64,000 nucleotides of DNA, taken from NCBI RefSeq assembly GCF_021390195.1, contig NZ_CP090003.1:980001-1044000 (forward strand), read 5' to 3'. Below are positions 25,680-35,110 of this stretch, in pieces. The position numbers and the translations under genes are program-made. The stretch is from Flagellimonas sp. CMM7 (GTDB lineage: Bacteria > Bacteroidota > Bacteroidia > Flavobacteriales > Flavobacteriaceae). Under the pieces are notes generated by a model, which made no database searches, was not told the DNA's origin, and worked only from the letters and a program-made list of their open reading frames with translations. Positions within the stretch are counted from its first letter, which is position 1, and each line of letters starts with the position of its first letter.

Positions 25680-27191
25680 TTACAGGTTCATCTGAAGCAA
25701 TTCTTCGATGTATGCTCTCTCATTAGAGAGTCTTGGAATCTTATGCTGCCCTCCCAGTTTATTTTTGGATTTAAGCCAATCATGAAACAAATTCTGTCTG
25801 GCCACATGCACTTTGGGCATTTTTAAGGTAATGTTATTGTAACGTTTTGCTTCATAATCCGAGTTCAATGATTTAAGGGCATTGTCTAAAAACTCTGTGA
25901 AGTAATTAACGTCTTTGGGTGGTTTTCTAAATTCGATAATCCACTCGTGCGCACCCTTTTCATTTCCCGTCATAAAAATTGGGGCTGCAGTATAATCCAT
26001 AATTTCTGAATCCGTCTTTTGACATATTTGCCTTAGAGCCTCTTCTGCGTTTTCTATAATAAGTTCTTCGCCAAAAGCATTGATATGGTGCTTGGTTCTT
26101 CCTGTAATTCTAATTCTATAGGGACTTATGGAAGTAAACCGGACCGTATCCCCGATCTTGTATCTCCATAACCCGCCATTGGTAGTGATAACCACCGCAT
26201 AGTTTACACCTTCCTTAACATCCCAAAGCGGAATAGCTTTCTCTTTATTTCCATAGGAATCCATTGGAATGAACTCATAAAAAATACCATAGTCCAACAT
26301 CAACAGTAAATCCTCAGAGTTGTTCCTATCCTGAATGCCAAAAAAACCTTCAGAAGCATTATAAGTTTCATAATAGTTAAAATTCTTCCGCGGTAATAGT
26401 TTCTTGTATTGATCTTTATATGGGGCAAAACTTACGCCACCATGAAAATAAACTTCTAGATTTTCCCAGATTTCAAACAAGTGGTTCTTTCCTGTCTTTT
26501 CCAGGACCTCATTCAATAATACCAACATCCAAGAGGGGACCCCTACCAAGCTGGTGACGTTCTCATGTATACTTTCTTCAATAATGGCTTCTAATTTGGA
26601 TTCCCATTCGCTCATTAAAGAAACCTTGCTACTTGGTGTGCTGCTGTATTCTGCCCATAAAGGCATGTTATCAATTAAAATGGCCGAAAGGTCTCCAAAA
26701 AAAGTTCCATTGTCCTCGTAAAGCTCCTTACTGCCTCCCAACCTAAGGCTTTTACCATTAAACAATTGGGAATTCTCATTATTGTTTAGGTACAAACAAA
26801 GTAAATCTTTACCGGATTTATAATGACAGTCCTCTAAAGCTTCTGCACTTACTGGAATAAACTTACTTTTTGCATTAGTGGTACCACTGCTTTTAGCAAA
26901 CCACTTTATAGCCGTGGGCCAAAACAGATTTTGCTCGCCCTTACGTGTTCTTTCAATCATTCCTGCCACTTCTTCATAACTTACAATAGGAACTCTATCT
27001 GCAAAGTCTTCATACTTATCTATATCCGTAAAACCATATTGTTTACCCAGCATGGTATCTTTGGAATAGTCCACTAAATGCCTAAGCACCTCATCTTGCA
27101 CGTCCAAGGGGTACTTTAGAAAAAGTTCTATTTGGTGGTAACGCTTCTTAAGTAGCCAAGAAGCGATGGAATTAAACAAAGGTATTGGCAT
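25680..27191 (-). CDS. GH3 auxin-responsive promoter family protein
   Basis: 503 residues of the GH3 family, acyl-adenylate-forming enzymes related to plant amido synthetases. Visible marks are the phosphate loop WFAKSSGTTNAKSKFIPVS, YETYNASEGFFGIQD, VVITTNGGLWRYKIGDTVRF and the hinge KHHINAFGEELIIENAE. In Bacteroidota the acid and amine substrates are unknown. It is a single-gene unit with a 182-base gap downstream that holds palindromes, and it diverges from the DUF2797 gene. Confidence 0.93.
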   Translation of the reverse strand: MPIPLFNSIASWLLKKRYHQIELFLKYPLDVQDEVLRHLVDYSKDTMLGKQYGFTDIDKYEDFADRVPIVSYEEVAGMIERTRKGEQNLFWPTAIKWFAKSSGTTNAKSKFIPVSAEALEDCHYKSGKDLLCLYLNNNENSQLFNGKSLRLGGSKELYEDNGTFFGDLSAILIDNMPLWAEYSSTPSSKVSLMSEWESKLEAIIEESIHENVTSLVGVPSWMLVLLNEVLEKTGKNHLFEIWENLEVYFHGGVSFAPYKDQYKKLLPRKNFNYYETYNASEGFFGIQDRNNSEDLLLMLDYGIFYEFIPMDSYGNKEKAIPLWDVKEGVNYAVVITTNGGLWRYKIGDTVRFTSISPYRIRITGRTKHHINAFGEELIIENAEEALRQICQKTDSEIMDYTAAPIFMTGNEKGAHEWIIEFRKPPKDVNYFTEFLDNALKSLNSDYEAKRYNNITLKMPKVHVARQNLFHDWLKSKNKLGGQHKIPRLSNERAYIEELLQMNL

Positions 27192-27291
27192 TTTTAGGTA
27201 TCTTTAACCTAGAATATTGTTAGGTGTATTAGCTAAAATAGGCTATCTAACTTTCATTTTCAAATCAGCTTAAAAACATATCTGTTCCACC

Positions 27292-28086
27292 ATGCTTTAC
27301 GAAGGAGTTCTGCGCAAAATGCAAACCGAGATAGGAAATCCAATTCAATACTTTTTGGTTTTTGAAAACGATTTTCTAAACATGAACCAATTGTTGAATA
27401 AGGAAATACAAATTGATTTTATAAAATTTCAATGTCTTAACTGTGGCAAGGAAAGACCCATTTATCGTATGGGATTCTGTAAATCCTGCTTTTATGAAAC
27501 GCCATTGGCAGGAGATTGGATCATGAAACCAGAATTGAGCACAGCACATTTGGACAAAGAAGATCGCGATTTGGAATATGAAAAAAAGGTGCAGCTGCAA
27601 CCACATATTGTTTATCTGGCCAATTCCAGTAATGTTAAAGTGGGCGTTACTCGTAAAACCCAAGTGCCCACCCGTTGGATTGACCAAGGTGCGCATGAGG
27701 CCATAGAAATAGTAGAAGTTCCCAATAGGTATTTAGCAGGAATTACCGAAGTTGCCTTAAAGGATTATGTAAGCGATAAAACCAGCTGGCAAAAGATGCT
27801 TACCAACCGTATTGAAGATGTGGATTTGGTAGAGTGGCGAAACAAGTTACAACCGAGCATTCCTGAGGAAGCTTCTGAGTACTTTCTAGAAGAAAACACA
27901 GAAACTCATCTGGATTTTCCTGTGCTACAATATCCAGAAAAGGTAAAAAGCCTGAATTTGAGTAAAACTCCAAACTACAAAGGAGTATTAAAAGGTATTA
28001 AAGGACAATATCTAATTTTTGAAGACAACACCGTTTTTAATATCCGTGGAAATGAGGGATATTATGTTGGAATAGGAATTAGTTGA
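27292..28086 (+). CDS. DUF2797 domain protein
   Basis: 264 residues matching DUF2797. A CxxC...CxxC zinc-ribbon-like patch (QCLNCGKERPIYRMGFCKSC, about 45-64) is followed by HIVYLANSSNVKVGVTRKTQVPTRWIDQGA, quoted here in parts: VKVGVTRKT and TRWIDQGA. The second part resembles GIY-YIG-type nuclease folds in layout (YLA..VKVG), but this is only an impression. Function is unknown. The PD40 protein gene follows 19 bases downstream. Confidence 0.85.
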   Translation: MLYEGVLRKMQTEIGNPIQYFLVFENDFLNMNQLLNKEIQIDFIKFQCLNCGKERPIYRMGFCKSCFYETPLAGDWIMKPELSTAHLDKEDRDLEYEKKVQLQPHIVYLANSSNVKVGVTRKTQVPTRWIDQGAHEAIEIVEVPNRYLAGITEVALKDYVSDKTSWQKMLTNRIEDVDLVEWRNKLQPSIPEEASEYFLEENTETHLDFPVLQYPEKVKSLNLSKTPNYKGVLKGIKGQYLIFEDNTVFNIRGNEGYYVGIGIS

Positions 28087-28105
28087 AAGTAATGTGAAAA
28101 ACTAA

Positions 28106-29845
28106 ATGGAAACCGTGAAAACAAATGCCACTCTTTATATTTTGCTTTTCATAAGTTTCTTAACATCTGCACAAGAAAAAACAAAACCGAATAAGGTTCT
28201 TTTTGAACCTGGTAACATATCAACTAAACATGTTGAATACGGTGCCACCTTTACCGATGATGGTGCCGAAATGTACTTTGCTCGCAGTAAACAAGAATGG
28301 GGCAAAAATGATATGAAAAGTAGTATCTATCACTCTTTTTTTGATGGAGAAAAGTGGTCCAAACCCCAAATAGTGTCATTTTCTGGAACATATGATGATA
28401 GTGACCCTCACGTTACCTCTGATGGTAAAACCATCTATTTTATTTCAAAAAGGCCTTCTTCAGAAAATACAATTTCACCAGACATTTGGATGGTAAAAAG
28501 AACACCTAATAATAGTTGGACAGAACCAGAGCGCATACCCAATCCTATAAATTCAGAAAAAAGCGAGTATAGTCCTTGTACAGATAGTGAAGGTAATTTA
28601 TACTTTGCTTCAAATAGGCCTGGCGGGTATGGACAGGGGGATTTGTACATGGTTGTAAATGAAGGAAATAGATTAAAGACACCCATCAATCTAGGTAGCA
28701 TTCTAAATTCTGATACGGGAGAATGGAATTTGGGAGTGAGTGCTGACGGTAACACCCTAATTTTTGAAGCATCAGAAAGAAAACAGAATGTATCCGCCTA
28801 TGGTGATCTTTATATCAGTTTTAAAAAGAATGGTTTCTGGACCATTCCCCAAAACATTACAGAATTAAATACTTCTGGAAGCGACTTATATCCATTTTTG
28901 GACAAGCACACGAGACAACTCTACTTTACCAGCAGTGACAGTCTCAGCAGTGGAGATACCAACATCTATAAGGTAGCATTTGATACTATTCTAAAGAAGT
29001 ATCAAGAAACAGCCAAAGTTTCATCTATAAGGGAAAAATGTCTTACCAACAATACTTTTGAAGATAGATATGCATCGTACTCACCGGATGGAGAAAATAT
29101 CCTGTTTGAATCTGACCGGGATGGTTCATGGGAAATCTATACAATGGACAAAAATGGTCAAAATATGCAACAGCTCACAAACACTATTCCAGACAATAGA
29201 AGGCCCAGTTGGCACCCCAATGGAAAGAAAGTGCTTTTTGAATCAAATAGAAATGGAAAGCAAGCACTATTTACTTACGATCTTAGGAGTGGAAAAATAA
29301 AAAGACTTAGCGATAAAACCATTGATGGAGAATTCATCTTTGCATCCTTTTCGCCAAGAGGGAATACAATTGCGGTTAGTTTAAAAATATCAGAAGACAA
29401 TAGTCATATCGTTCTTCTAAATAAAAAGGGGAGAATGATAAAAAAACTTACCAATAACCAAAAAAGGAACTACTATCCAAAATGGTCCATAGACGGTAAG
29501 GAAATCGTCTATTTCTCAAGAAAAGACACGAACAATGGAGATGATGAGATTTATAGATATACTTTGGAAACTGGTTTAGATACAAGGTTGACAAGTTGGC
29601 ACAAGCACAATTTTTGTCCGTCCTGGTCAAACGATAACAAAAAAATAGTCTATGTTACTTCCATGGAAAATACTAGACCAGAAATTTACATCATGGACGT
29701 AGATGGCAGCAATCAACTACAGGTCACAAATAATAATGATGGAGAAACTCTCCCTGTTTGGCACCCTAAAGAAAATAAAATATTGGTTACCGCATATAGA
29801 AACGGAAACTATGAAATTTGCGAATTAGCACTTACTAATTACTAG
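28106..29845 (+). CDS. Secreted TolB-like WD40/PD40 beta-propeller protein
   Basis: 579 residues with a signal peptide (LYILLFISFLTSAQ). Many PD40 motifs follow, including TFTDDGAEMYFARS, DSDPHVTSDGKTIYFISKR, YASYSPDGENILFESDRDG and PSWHPNGKKVLFESNRNG. These are the blades of one or two six- to seven-bladed propellers. Such domains bind proteins or ligands rather than catalyse. The N-terminal half resembles the PD40 region of OmpA-linked proteins; the C-terminal half resembles TolB. It converges with the AsmA gene, with four overlapping bases. The partner is unknown. Confidence 0.88.
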   Translation: METVKTNATLYILLFISFLTSAQEKTKPNKVLFEPGNISTKHVEYGATFTDDGAEMYFARSKQEWGKNDMKSSIYHSFFDGEKWSKPQIVSFSGTYDDSDPHVTSDGKTIYFISKRPSSENTISPDIWMVKRTPNNSWTEPERIPNPINSEKSEYSPCTDSEGNLYFASNRPGGYGQGDLYMVVNEGNRLKTPINLGSILNSDTGEWNLGVSADGNTLIFEASERKQNVSAYGDLYISFKKNGFWTIPQNITELNTSGSDLYPFLDKHTRQLYFTSSDSLSSGDTNIYKVAFDTILKKYQETAKVSSIREKCLTNNTFEDRYASYSPDGENILFESDRDGSWEIYTMDKNGQNMQQLTNTIPDNRRPSWHPNGKKVLFESNRNGKQALFTYDLRSGKIKRLSDKTIDGEFIFASFSPRGNTIAVSLKISEDNSHIVLLNKKGRMIKKLTNNQKRNYYPKWSIDGKEIVYFSRKDTNNGDDEIYRYTLETGLDTRLTSWHKHNFCPSWSNDNKKIVYVTSMENTRPEIYIMDVDGSNQLQVTNNNDGETLPVWHPKENKILVTAYRNGNYEICELALTNY

Positions 29846-32532
29846 TCCACTGTATCCTTTTTCTTTTTACCAAAAAGTCCCCCCAAAACAGAGTTTACGG
29901 CTTTTTTGGTAGGGTCTTCCTTTGTAGCTGAAGAATCAACTTTAGCACTATCTTTCTTTGAACCTCCCAGCAAAGAACCTAAAGCTTCTTTTACCCCGGA
30001 CGATTGAGTCTTTGTTGAGTCCTTATCATCATTTTTGAACACATCGGCTATTAAATCTTTTGCTTTATCCTTTCCTTGGTTCAGTAGCTTTTGTTTTTGA
30101 ATATCCACCAACTGTTTCGTCAATTTGGAAACTCCAGAACTTAAGTCCGTGCTTACCGTTGGGTTGGTATAATTGCCGCCAATATTTGCCACTACAGGAA
30201 TGGTCAAGTCTTCTAAACTGGAATCATCCATTTGGGCTATAAGATTGTTAACCTCACTACCTAAATATTTAGCGGGCACATCTAAAGTAGCTTTGTATTC
30301 CAATTGTTTATCGAACGTATGGCTTCCGTCTACATTTACCGCTATGTCCTTATAGTTTATGGTAAATGGCTTCACTTTTACCGAGCCATTATCAAAACTT
30401 AATGCTGTTTTTAAATCGCTTAAATCTAAATCTTTGGTATTTAAAAAACTTAGTTTATTATCTAAAGCGGATAACAACGGAGCATTCTTTGCATCTACTT
30501 GTGTGGAAAGTAATTCTGCAAGCAAATCCCCGGATACGGTTGTCAAGTTTGGAGTAAAATCCTCTTTCAAATTTCCAGAAATTTTTACTTCAGAATTTAG
30601 CTTTCCTTGAAGCGCATTTGCCAACGGAGCTAACACTTTAAACAATTCTAAAGAGGAAAACGATTCACCTATATTAAAGTTGCTCATTCCCAAGTCCATA
30701 TTAAATGTGGACGTTTCTTCCTTTGTGGATACTGAGCCAGTGACTCCTAAAGTTCCACCAAATAAGTCTGACTTTAAATTTTCAACGGTAGCTGTTTCAT
30801 CCTTAATAGTAAGAGTTCCAGTCACGTTCTTTAAAGTTAAATTGTCATACAGTACAGTATTTGCCGTAGCATCTATGGTACAGTCTAAGAATGATGGAAT
30901 CTTGATTCGCTCTTCCACATCTGAAGGAGAAATGTCACTAGTTCCTTCTTCATTATTCTCCTCAACCATAAAATCATTCAATGCAAACGTATTTGAGGTA
31001 AGTTTAAAATTTCCTTCCACGTTTTCATCGTTGAACATAAATCCTAGTAAATTGGTCAGTGTACCAGTAGTATTAAAATCCGTGGCTCCAGTTTTTCCTT
31101 CAAATGAGTTTAAGTTTACCGTTTGCGGATTAAAGGTAATTGCAGCAGTGTTTACAACCACAGGGTTCTTTAATTCCTCAGAAGCATATTCAAAACCAGC
31201 AAGTTCCATTGTACCGCTAGTTTTGGTGTTTTGATACTGTTTTTTTTCTAAAGAAGCCATATCAAAAGCTGTAGTGACATCAGCATTTAAAACTCCTTTA
31301 AGGTCATAATCCGCTGGCACTGGATAGGCTTGGGAAATGTTTGCCAAGTTTATCTTTCCATCCATATGGGCATTCACCTTGGTGTTCCCCAATAAATCCT
31401 TAATTCTGGAATTTAGGTTGAATTTGTCTTGGTCAATGGTAAATGACAATTTCTTGATATCTACATAAGTGTCTTCCGTTATTCCCGTAGTGTTATTGAT
31501 TTCAGTATCAATAAAAACATTACGGACAGTTTTTGGCAAATCTGGATATTTGAACGAAGCGTCTTCAGAATTTATTTTGATATTGAAAGTTGGAATGTGT
31601 GTGTCATCCACAATTCCTTTAAACTGACCTTTAATCTCAAAGTTTCCTGTGGTTTGAACATCTTCAATATTCTTTGAATATGCTTCGGGAATCACCGCCA
31701 AAAAATTCCTGAAATCGGATGATGGTGTCTCAAAGCTTACATCCACCTCTTGGTTCTCTTCATTCACTTGCACAAATCCGTTAAAAACCAAAGGCAATTG
31801 GTTAACCAAGGCCTTATTTTCCAAGAAGGAATATTTGCTGTTTTTTAAATCGATATCAATAAGAGCGTCCAAAGACAGCTTGTTGTTGTTCAAGTACTTT
31901 GTACCGTCCATTTCAAAAGAAACCAAGGCATCAGTAAGCGTTTTTAACTGAGAGTTTGCTAAAGAAAGGTCTCCTGTACCAGAATGGTTCATTTCAGAAA
32001 TCAACAAATGTATTCCTGTGGAAAAATCATCGTAAATAATCTCTGTATTGGTGATTTCATAAGAATCCAATGCCAAAGTGAAGTTATTTGATGGTTCTTC
32101 TGCAGAAGAATCCATCTCACCCTCATCCTCTTGGGCTATGTCATAGTTAGCATTTTCAGTGTCATCCACTTTAATATGAAGCTTTGCTTTATCCAATTTT
32201 AAACTTTTAATGGCTATTGGCTCTTCCGCAGTTTTAAAAAGTTCTTTGATGGACATTTTCAATTCAATCTGCCCTGAAGCAAACAACGTATCCCCTTCAA
32301 AAGGGGCTTTGTTGACCAATGATGTATTGGTTAATTCAACATTTGCATTGGGAAAGCTCTTGAGCAAACTAAGACTGGCTTCTTCAAAATCCAGTGTTGC
32401 ATTAATGCTATTGTTGACCTTGTTTTTTATAATATCTGCAATTTTACCTTCCAGGAGTAATGGAAGAGCAACTATTAAGGCAACAAAAATAAATAGGGTT
32501 ATTCCAGTAATCTTTAGGACTTTTTTCTTCAT
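29842..32532 (-). CDS. AsmA family envelope protein
   Basis: 896 residues. It has an N-terminal membrane anchor (ITLFIFVALIVALPLLL), then the AsmA/DUF748-like N-domain (SFPNANVELTNTSLVN, SIKSLKLDKAKLHIKV), long beta-rich repeats, and an AsmA-like C-terminal domain (about 640-800). A low-complexity Lys/Asp/Ser-rich tail follows (DKAKDLIADVFKNDDKDS). AsmA-like proteins are thought to form periplasmic bridges that carry lipid between membranes. This one is alone in its unit, convergent with the propeller gene and 35 bases from the upstream transporter gene. Confidence 0.9.
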   Translation of the reverse strand: MKKKVLKITGITLFIFVALIVALPLLLEGKIADIIKNKVNNSINATLDFEEASLSLLKSFPNANVELTNTSLVNKAPFEGDTLFASGQIELKMSIKELFKTAEEPIAIKSLKLDKAKLHIKVDDTENANYDIAQEDEGEMDSSAEEPSNNFTLALDSYEITNTEIIYDDFSTGIHLLISEMNHSGTGDLSLANSQLKTLTDALVSFEMDGTKYLNNNKLSLDALIDIDLKNSKYSFLENKALVNQLPLVFNGFVQVNEENQEVDVSFETPSSDFRNFLAVIPEAYSKNIEDVQTTGNFEIKGQFKGIVDDTHIPTFNIKINSEDASFKYPDLPKTVRNVFIDTEINNTTGITEDTYVDIKKLSFTIDQDKFNLNSRIKDLLGNTKVNAHMDGKINLANISQAYPVPADYDLKGVLNADVTTAFDMASLEKKQYQNTKTSGTMELAGFEYASEELKNPVVVNTAAITFNPQTVNLNSFEGKTGATDFNTTGTLTNLLGFMFNDENVEGNFKLTSNTFALNDFMVEENNEEGTSDISPSDVEERIKIPSFLDCTIDATANTVLYDNLTLKNVTGTLTIKDETATVENLKSDLFGGTLGVTGSVSTKEETSTFNMDLGMSNFNIGESFSSLELFKVLAPLANALQGKLNSEVKISGNLKEDFTPNLTTVSGDLLAELLSTQVDAKNAPLLSALDNKLSFLNTKDLDLSDLKTALSFDNGSVKVKPFTINYKDIAVNVDGSHTFDKQLEYKATLDVPAKYLGSEVNNLIAQMDDSSLEDLTIPVVANIGGNYTNPTVSTDLSSGVSKLTKQLVDIQKQKLLNQGKDKAKDLIADVFKNDDKDSTKTQSSGVKEALGSLLGGSKKDSAKVDSSATKEDPTKKAVNSVLGGLFGKKKKDTVD

Positions 32533-32567
32533 ACTTGAATATTTGAAACAAAATAAAGAAGAAGCTT

Positions 32568-33275
32568 TTAATCCAAACGTATCTCCTCCCCTATTTTTAA
32601 GTTAAATCTTTTCCTTAATAGATATACGAAAAGATAGAGCAAAGGGGTGTCTAACAGTGCAATAAAAATCTTAAAGACGAATCCACTGATGACCAGACCA
32701 TAGAATTTATCCCACGGCAGCACTCCAAAAGCACACAGTAAACCTACCACTGTTACTGTATCTACAAGTTGGGATGAGAAGGTAGAAAAATTGTTTCTGA
32801 GCCATAACATTTTCCCTTTTGTGAGCTTTTTCCAAAAATGATAGATTGAAATATCTATGTATTGTGCAAAAAGATATGCCAGCATGGACGCTAATACTCC
32901 CAACGGTGACAACCCAAATACTTTGGTGAAAGTTTTATCATCAATAGGTGAGCCTCCTATTGCCGGAACTTCATTGGCAACAAAAATAATGAGCATTGAA
33001 AATATTGAAGCAAAAATACCGGCCGTTACTACCTGGTTGGCTTTTTTCTTCCCATATATCTCAGAAATTAAATCAGTAATTAAAAAGGTTATGGGGTAAG
33101 GAAGAATACCTACGGACAATTCAAATAAGGGAGCTCCAAAAATGGTAACGTCCCCAAAGGGTTCCCAATAGAAAAATTTTTGAAAAATAAGGTTTGACAC
33201 CACCAGAGAGGTAATGAACAATGCCCCTAAATAGAGATAAATGGAAAACGCGGTTCCTTTGTCCTTTTGCGTCAT
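32568..33275 (-). CDS. Queuosine precursor transporter (YhhQ/QPTR family)
   Basis: 235 residues with six hydrophobic segments. The family pattern includes LVVSNLIFQKFF, GILPYPITFLITDLISEIYGKK, ASMLAYLFAQYIDISIYHFWKK and the RNNFSTFSSQLVDTVTVVGLL block with its conserved polar residues. It imports preQ0/preQ1 for tRNA queuosine synthesis. It is four bases downstream of sppA on the same strand. No queuosine-cycle enzyme is nearby. Confidence 0.92.
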   Translation of the reverse strand: MTQKDKGTAFSIYLYLGALFITSLVVSNLIFQKFFYWEPFGDVTIFGAPLFELSVGILPYPITFLITDLISEIYGKKKANQVVTAGIFASIFSMLIIFVANEVPAIGGSPIDDKTFTKVFGLSPLGVLASMLAYLFAQYIDISIYHFWKKLTKGKMLWLRNNFSTFSSQLVDTVTVVGLLCAFGVLPWDKFYGLVISGFVFKIFIALLDTPLLYLFVYLLRKRFNLKIGEEIRLD

Positions 33276-33279
33276 CCGG

Positions 33280-35040
33280 TTATTTAATGTTTAAGCTAAA
33301 GGGCATTTTGGCCTGAATTCCCTTTTGTTTTGTAATCTGCTTAAATTCTTTTAAGAATTGATAAGCTTCTGCGCCAATTTCTTCTTGAATCAGAGCTTCT
33401 CCTATTTTTGATTTTGCTCCACCCAAATCTTCCATTAAGCGCTCAAAATCAGATTTGTATTTTGGGTATTTTCGAACTCCGTAAGAATCTAATTCCACCA
33501 TTTCTGCAGCTGCAGCAATAGCATCATCCAAACTGCCCAATTCATCTATTAAACCATTTTCTTTAGCATCAACACCACTCCACACTCTACCTTGAGCCAA
33601 GGAATCCACCGCTGCAATGGTCATGTTTCTTCCCGCTGCTACGCGTTCTAAAAAAGTTTCATAGGTATCTTCTATTCCTTCCTGAACTACACTTCTGAAC
33701 GAATCGCTCATGGGTTCAAACAGTGAATAATCAATAGAGTTTTTATTTGTACCTACCTGTTCTGCATTTATTCCGATGTTACCTGCCAATTCGTTAACAT
33801 TGGGAATCGTTCCAAATACCCCAATAGACCCTGTAATAGTTGTTGGTTCAGCAAAGATTTTATCCCCGGCAACACCAATATAGTATCCTCCTGAAGCAGC
33901 TACATTTCCAAAGGAAACCACCACAGGTTTCACCTTTTTTGCCAATTCCACTTCTCTCCAAATTATATCGGATACCAAAGCACTTCCACCTGGTGAATTT
34001 ACACGCATCACAATGGCCTTTACATTTTCATTTTCAACAGCTTTTTGTAATGCTCTTGTTAGCAGGCCCTGCCCTATAAATTCTTTACCACCTTCACCAT
34101 AATAGATTTCTCCTTGAGCATATACCACCGCAATTTTATCCTTGCCCTTTAGCAATCTTTTTTTACTAGCTACTTTGATATAATCTTGAAAATCCACATA
34201 ATTAAGCTCCCCATTCTCATCCATTCCCATTCTGTTCTTAAGCAGCACTTCATATTCATCAAAATATACTTTCCCATCAATAAGACCAGATTTTACGGCA
34301 TATTCTGGTGTTCTTCCCCCCAAAGTATCTGCAATCATGTTTAACCTTTGACCGCTCATGCCACGAGAAGTTCCTATTTCACCTAACATTGCATCCCAAA
34401 TAGAAGTTATCAACTCTTTGATTTGAGTACGATTTTCAGGGCTCATTTTGTTGGCCAAGAAGGGTTCCACCGCGCTTTTGTATTTTCCATGACGAATGAC
34501 TTCCATTTTAACACCAGTCTTCTCTTGCAAATCTTTATAGTAAAGCACTTCAGTAGCCAAACCTTTAAAATCCATAGCTCCAACAGGGTTTAAATACAAT
34601 TCATCTGCCACTGTAGCTAAATAATAGTCTTTTTGGGTGTAAAAATCTGAATGGGCATAAATGAATTTTTCACTGGATTTAAAATCCAAAAGTGCCTTTC
34701 TTATCTCCTGCACTTGGGCAAGCCCTGCTTGTATGAAGCCAGTAGTTAAGCTGATTCCTTTGATTTTATCATCAGCCTTGGCCACTTTTATCGCGTGTAA
34801 GATATCATCAAGTCCAACCTCTTCATCCCATAATCCAGCAAAAGGATCTGTTTCGTCCTTACCAACATAATCTTTGATTGGTTCGGTAAAACTCAACTCC
34901 AAAACGGAGCTATCTTTTACCACTACCCCGTCCTCCGCACTGCCAACCAAAGCCACAAATATGAAGAACATCCCCAACAATATTCCAAACGCCACCAAAC
35001 ATCCTAAAATCGCAGCTAATAGATTTCTCAAAAAATTCAT
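33280..35040 (-). CDS. sppA: Signal peptide peptidase SppA, long (67 kDa) type
   Basis: 586 residues: an N-terminal transmembrane helix (about 8-34) and two Clp/crotonase-like peptidase domains. The catalytic lysine Lys188 is in GKYKSAVEPF of the first domain. The serine Ser383 is in AASGGYYIGVAGDKIFAEP of the second, preceded by VNSPGGSALVSD. It degrades remnant signal peptides in the membrane. Length fits the 67K family of E. coli type rather than the short SppA. It diverges from folK-dNK. Confidence 0.95.
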   Translation of the reverse strand: MNFLRNLLAAILGCLVAFGILLGMFFIFVALVGSAEDGVVVKDSSVLELSFTEPIKDYVGKDETDPFAGLWDEEVGLDDILHAIKVAKADDKIKGISLTTGFIQAGLAQVQEIRKALLDFKSSEKFIYAHSDFYTQKDYYLATVADELYLNPVGAMDFKGLATEVLYYKDLQEKTGVKMEVIRHGKYKSAVEPFLANKMSPENRTQIKELITSIWDAMLGEIGTSRGMSGQRLNMIADTLGGRTPEYAVKSGLIDGKVYFDEYEVLLKNRMGMDENGELNYVDFQDYIKVASKKRLLKGKDKIAVVYAQGEIYYGEGGKEFIGQGLLTRALQKAVENENVKAIVMRVNSPGGSALVSDIIWREVELAKKVKPVVVSFGNVAASGGYYIGVAGDKIFAEPTTITGSIGVFGTIPNVNELAGNIGINAEQVGTNKNSIDYSLFEPMSDSFRSVVQEGIEDTYETFLERVAAGRNMTIAAVDSLAQGRVWSGVDAKENGLIDELGSLDDAIAAAAEMVELDSYGVRKYPKYKSDFERLMEDLGGAKSKIGEALIQEEIGAEAYQFLKEFKQITKQKGIQAKMPFSLNIK

Positions 35041-35110
35041 TCAAAAAAATTTTATTCTTGGTCAAATATAACCATTGTTGTATTGTTTTGTTTACTTTGT
35101 TTCTCTGATT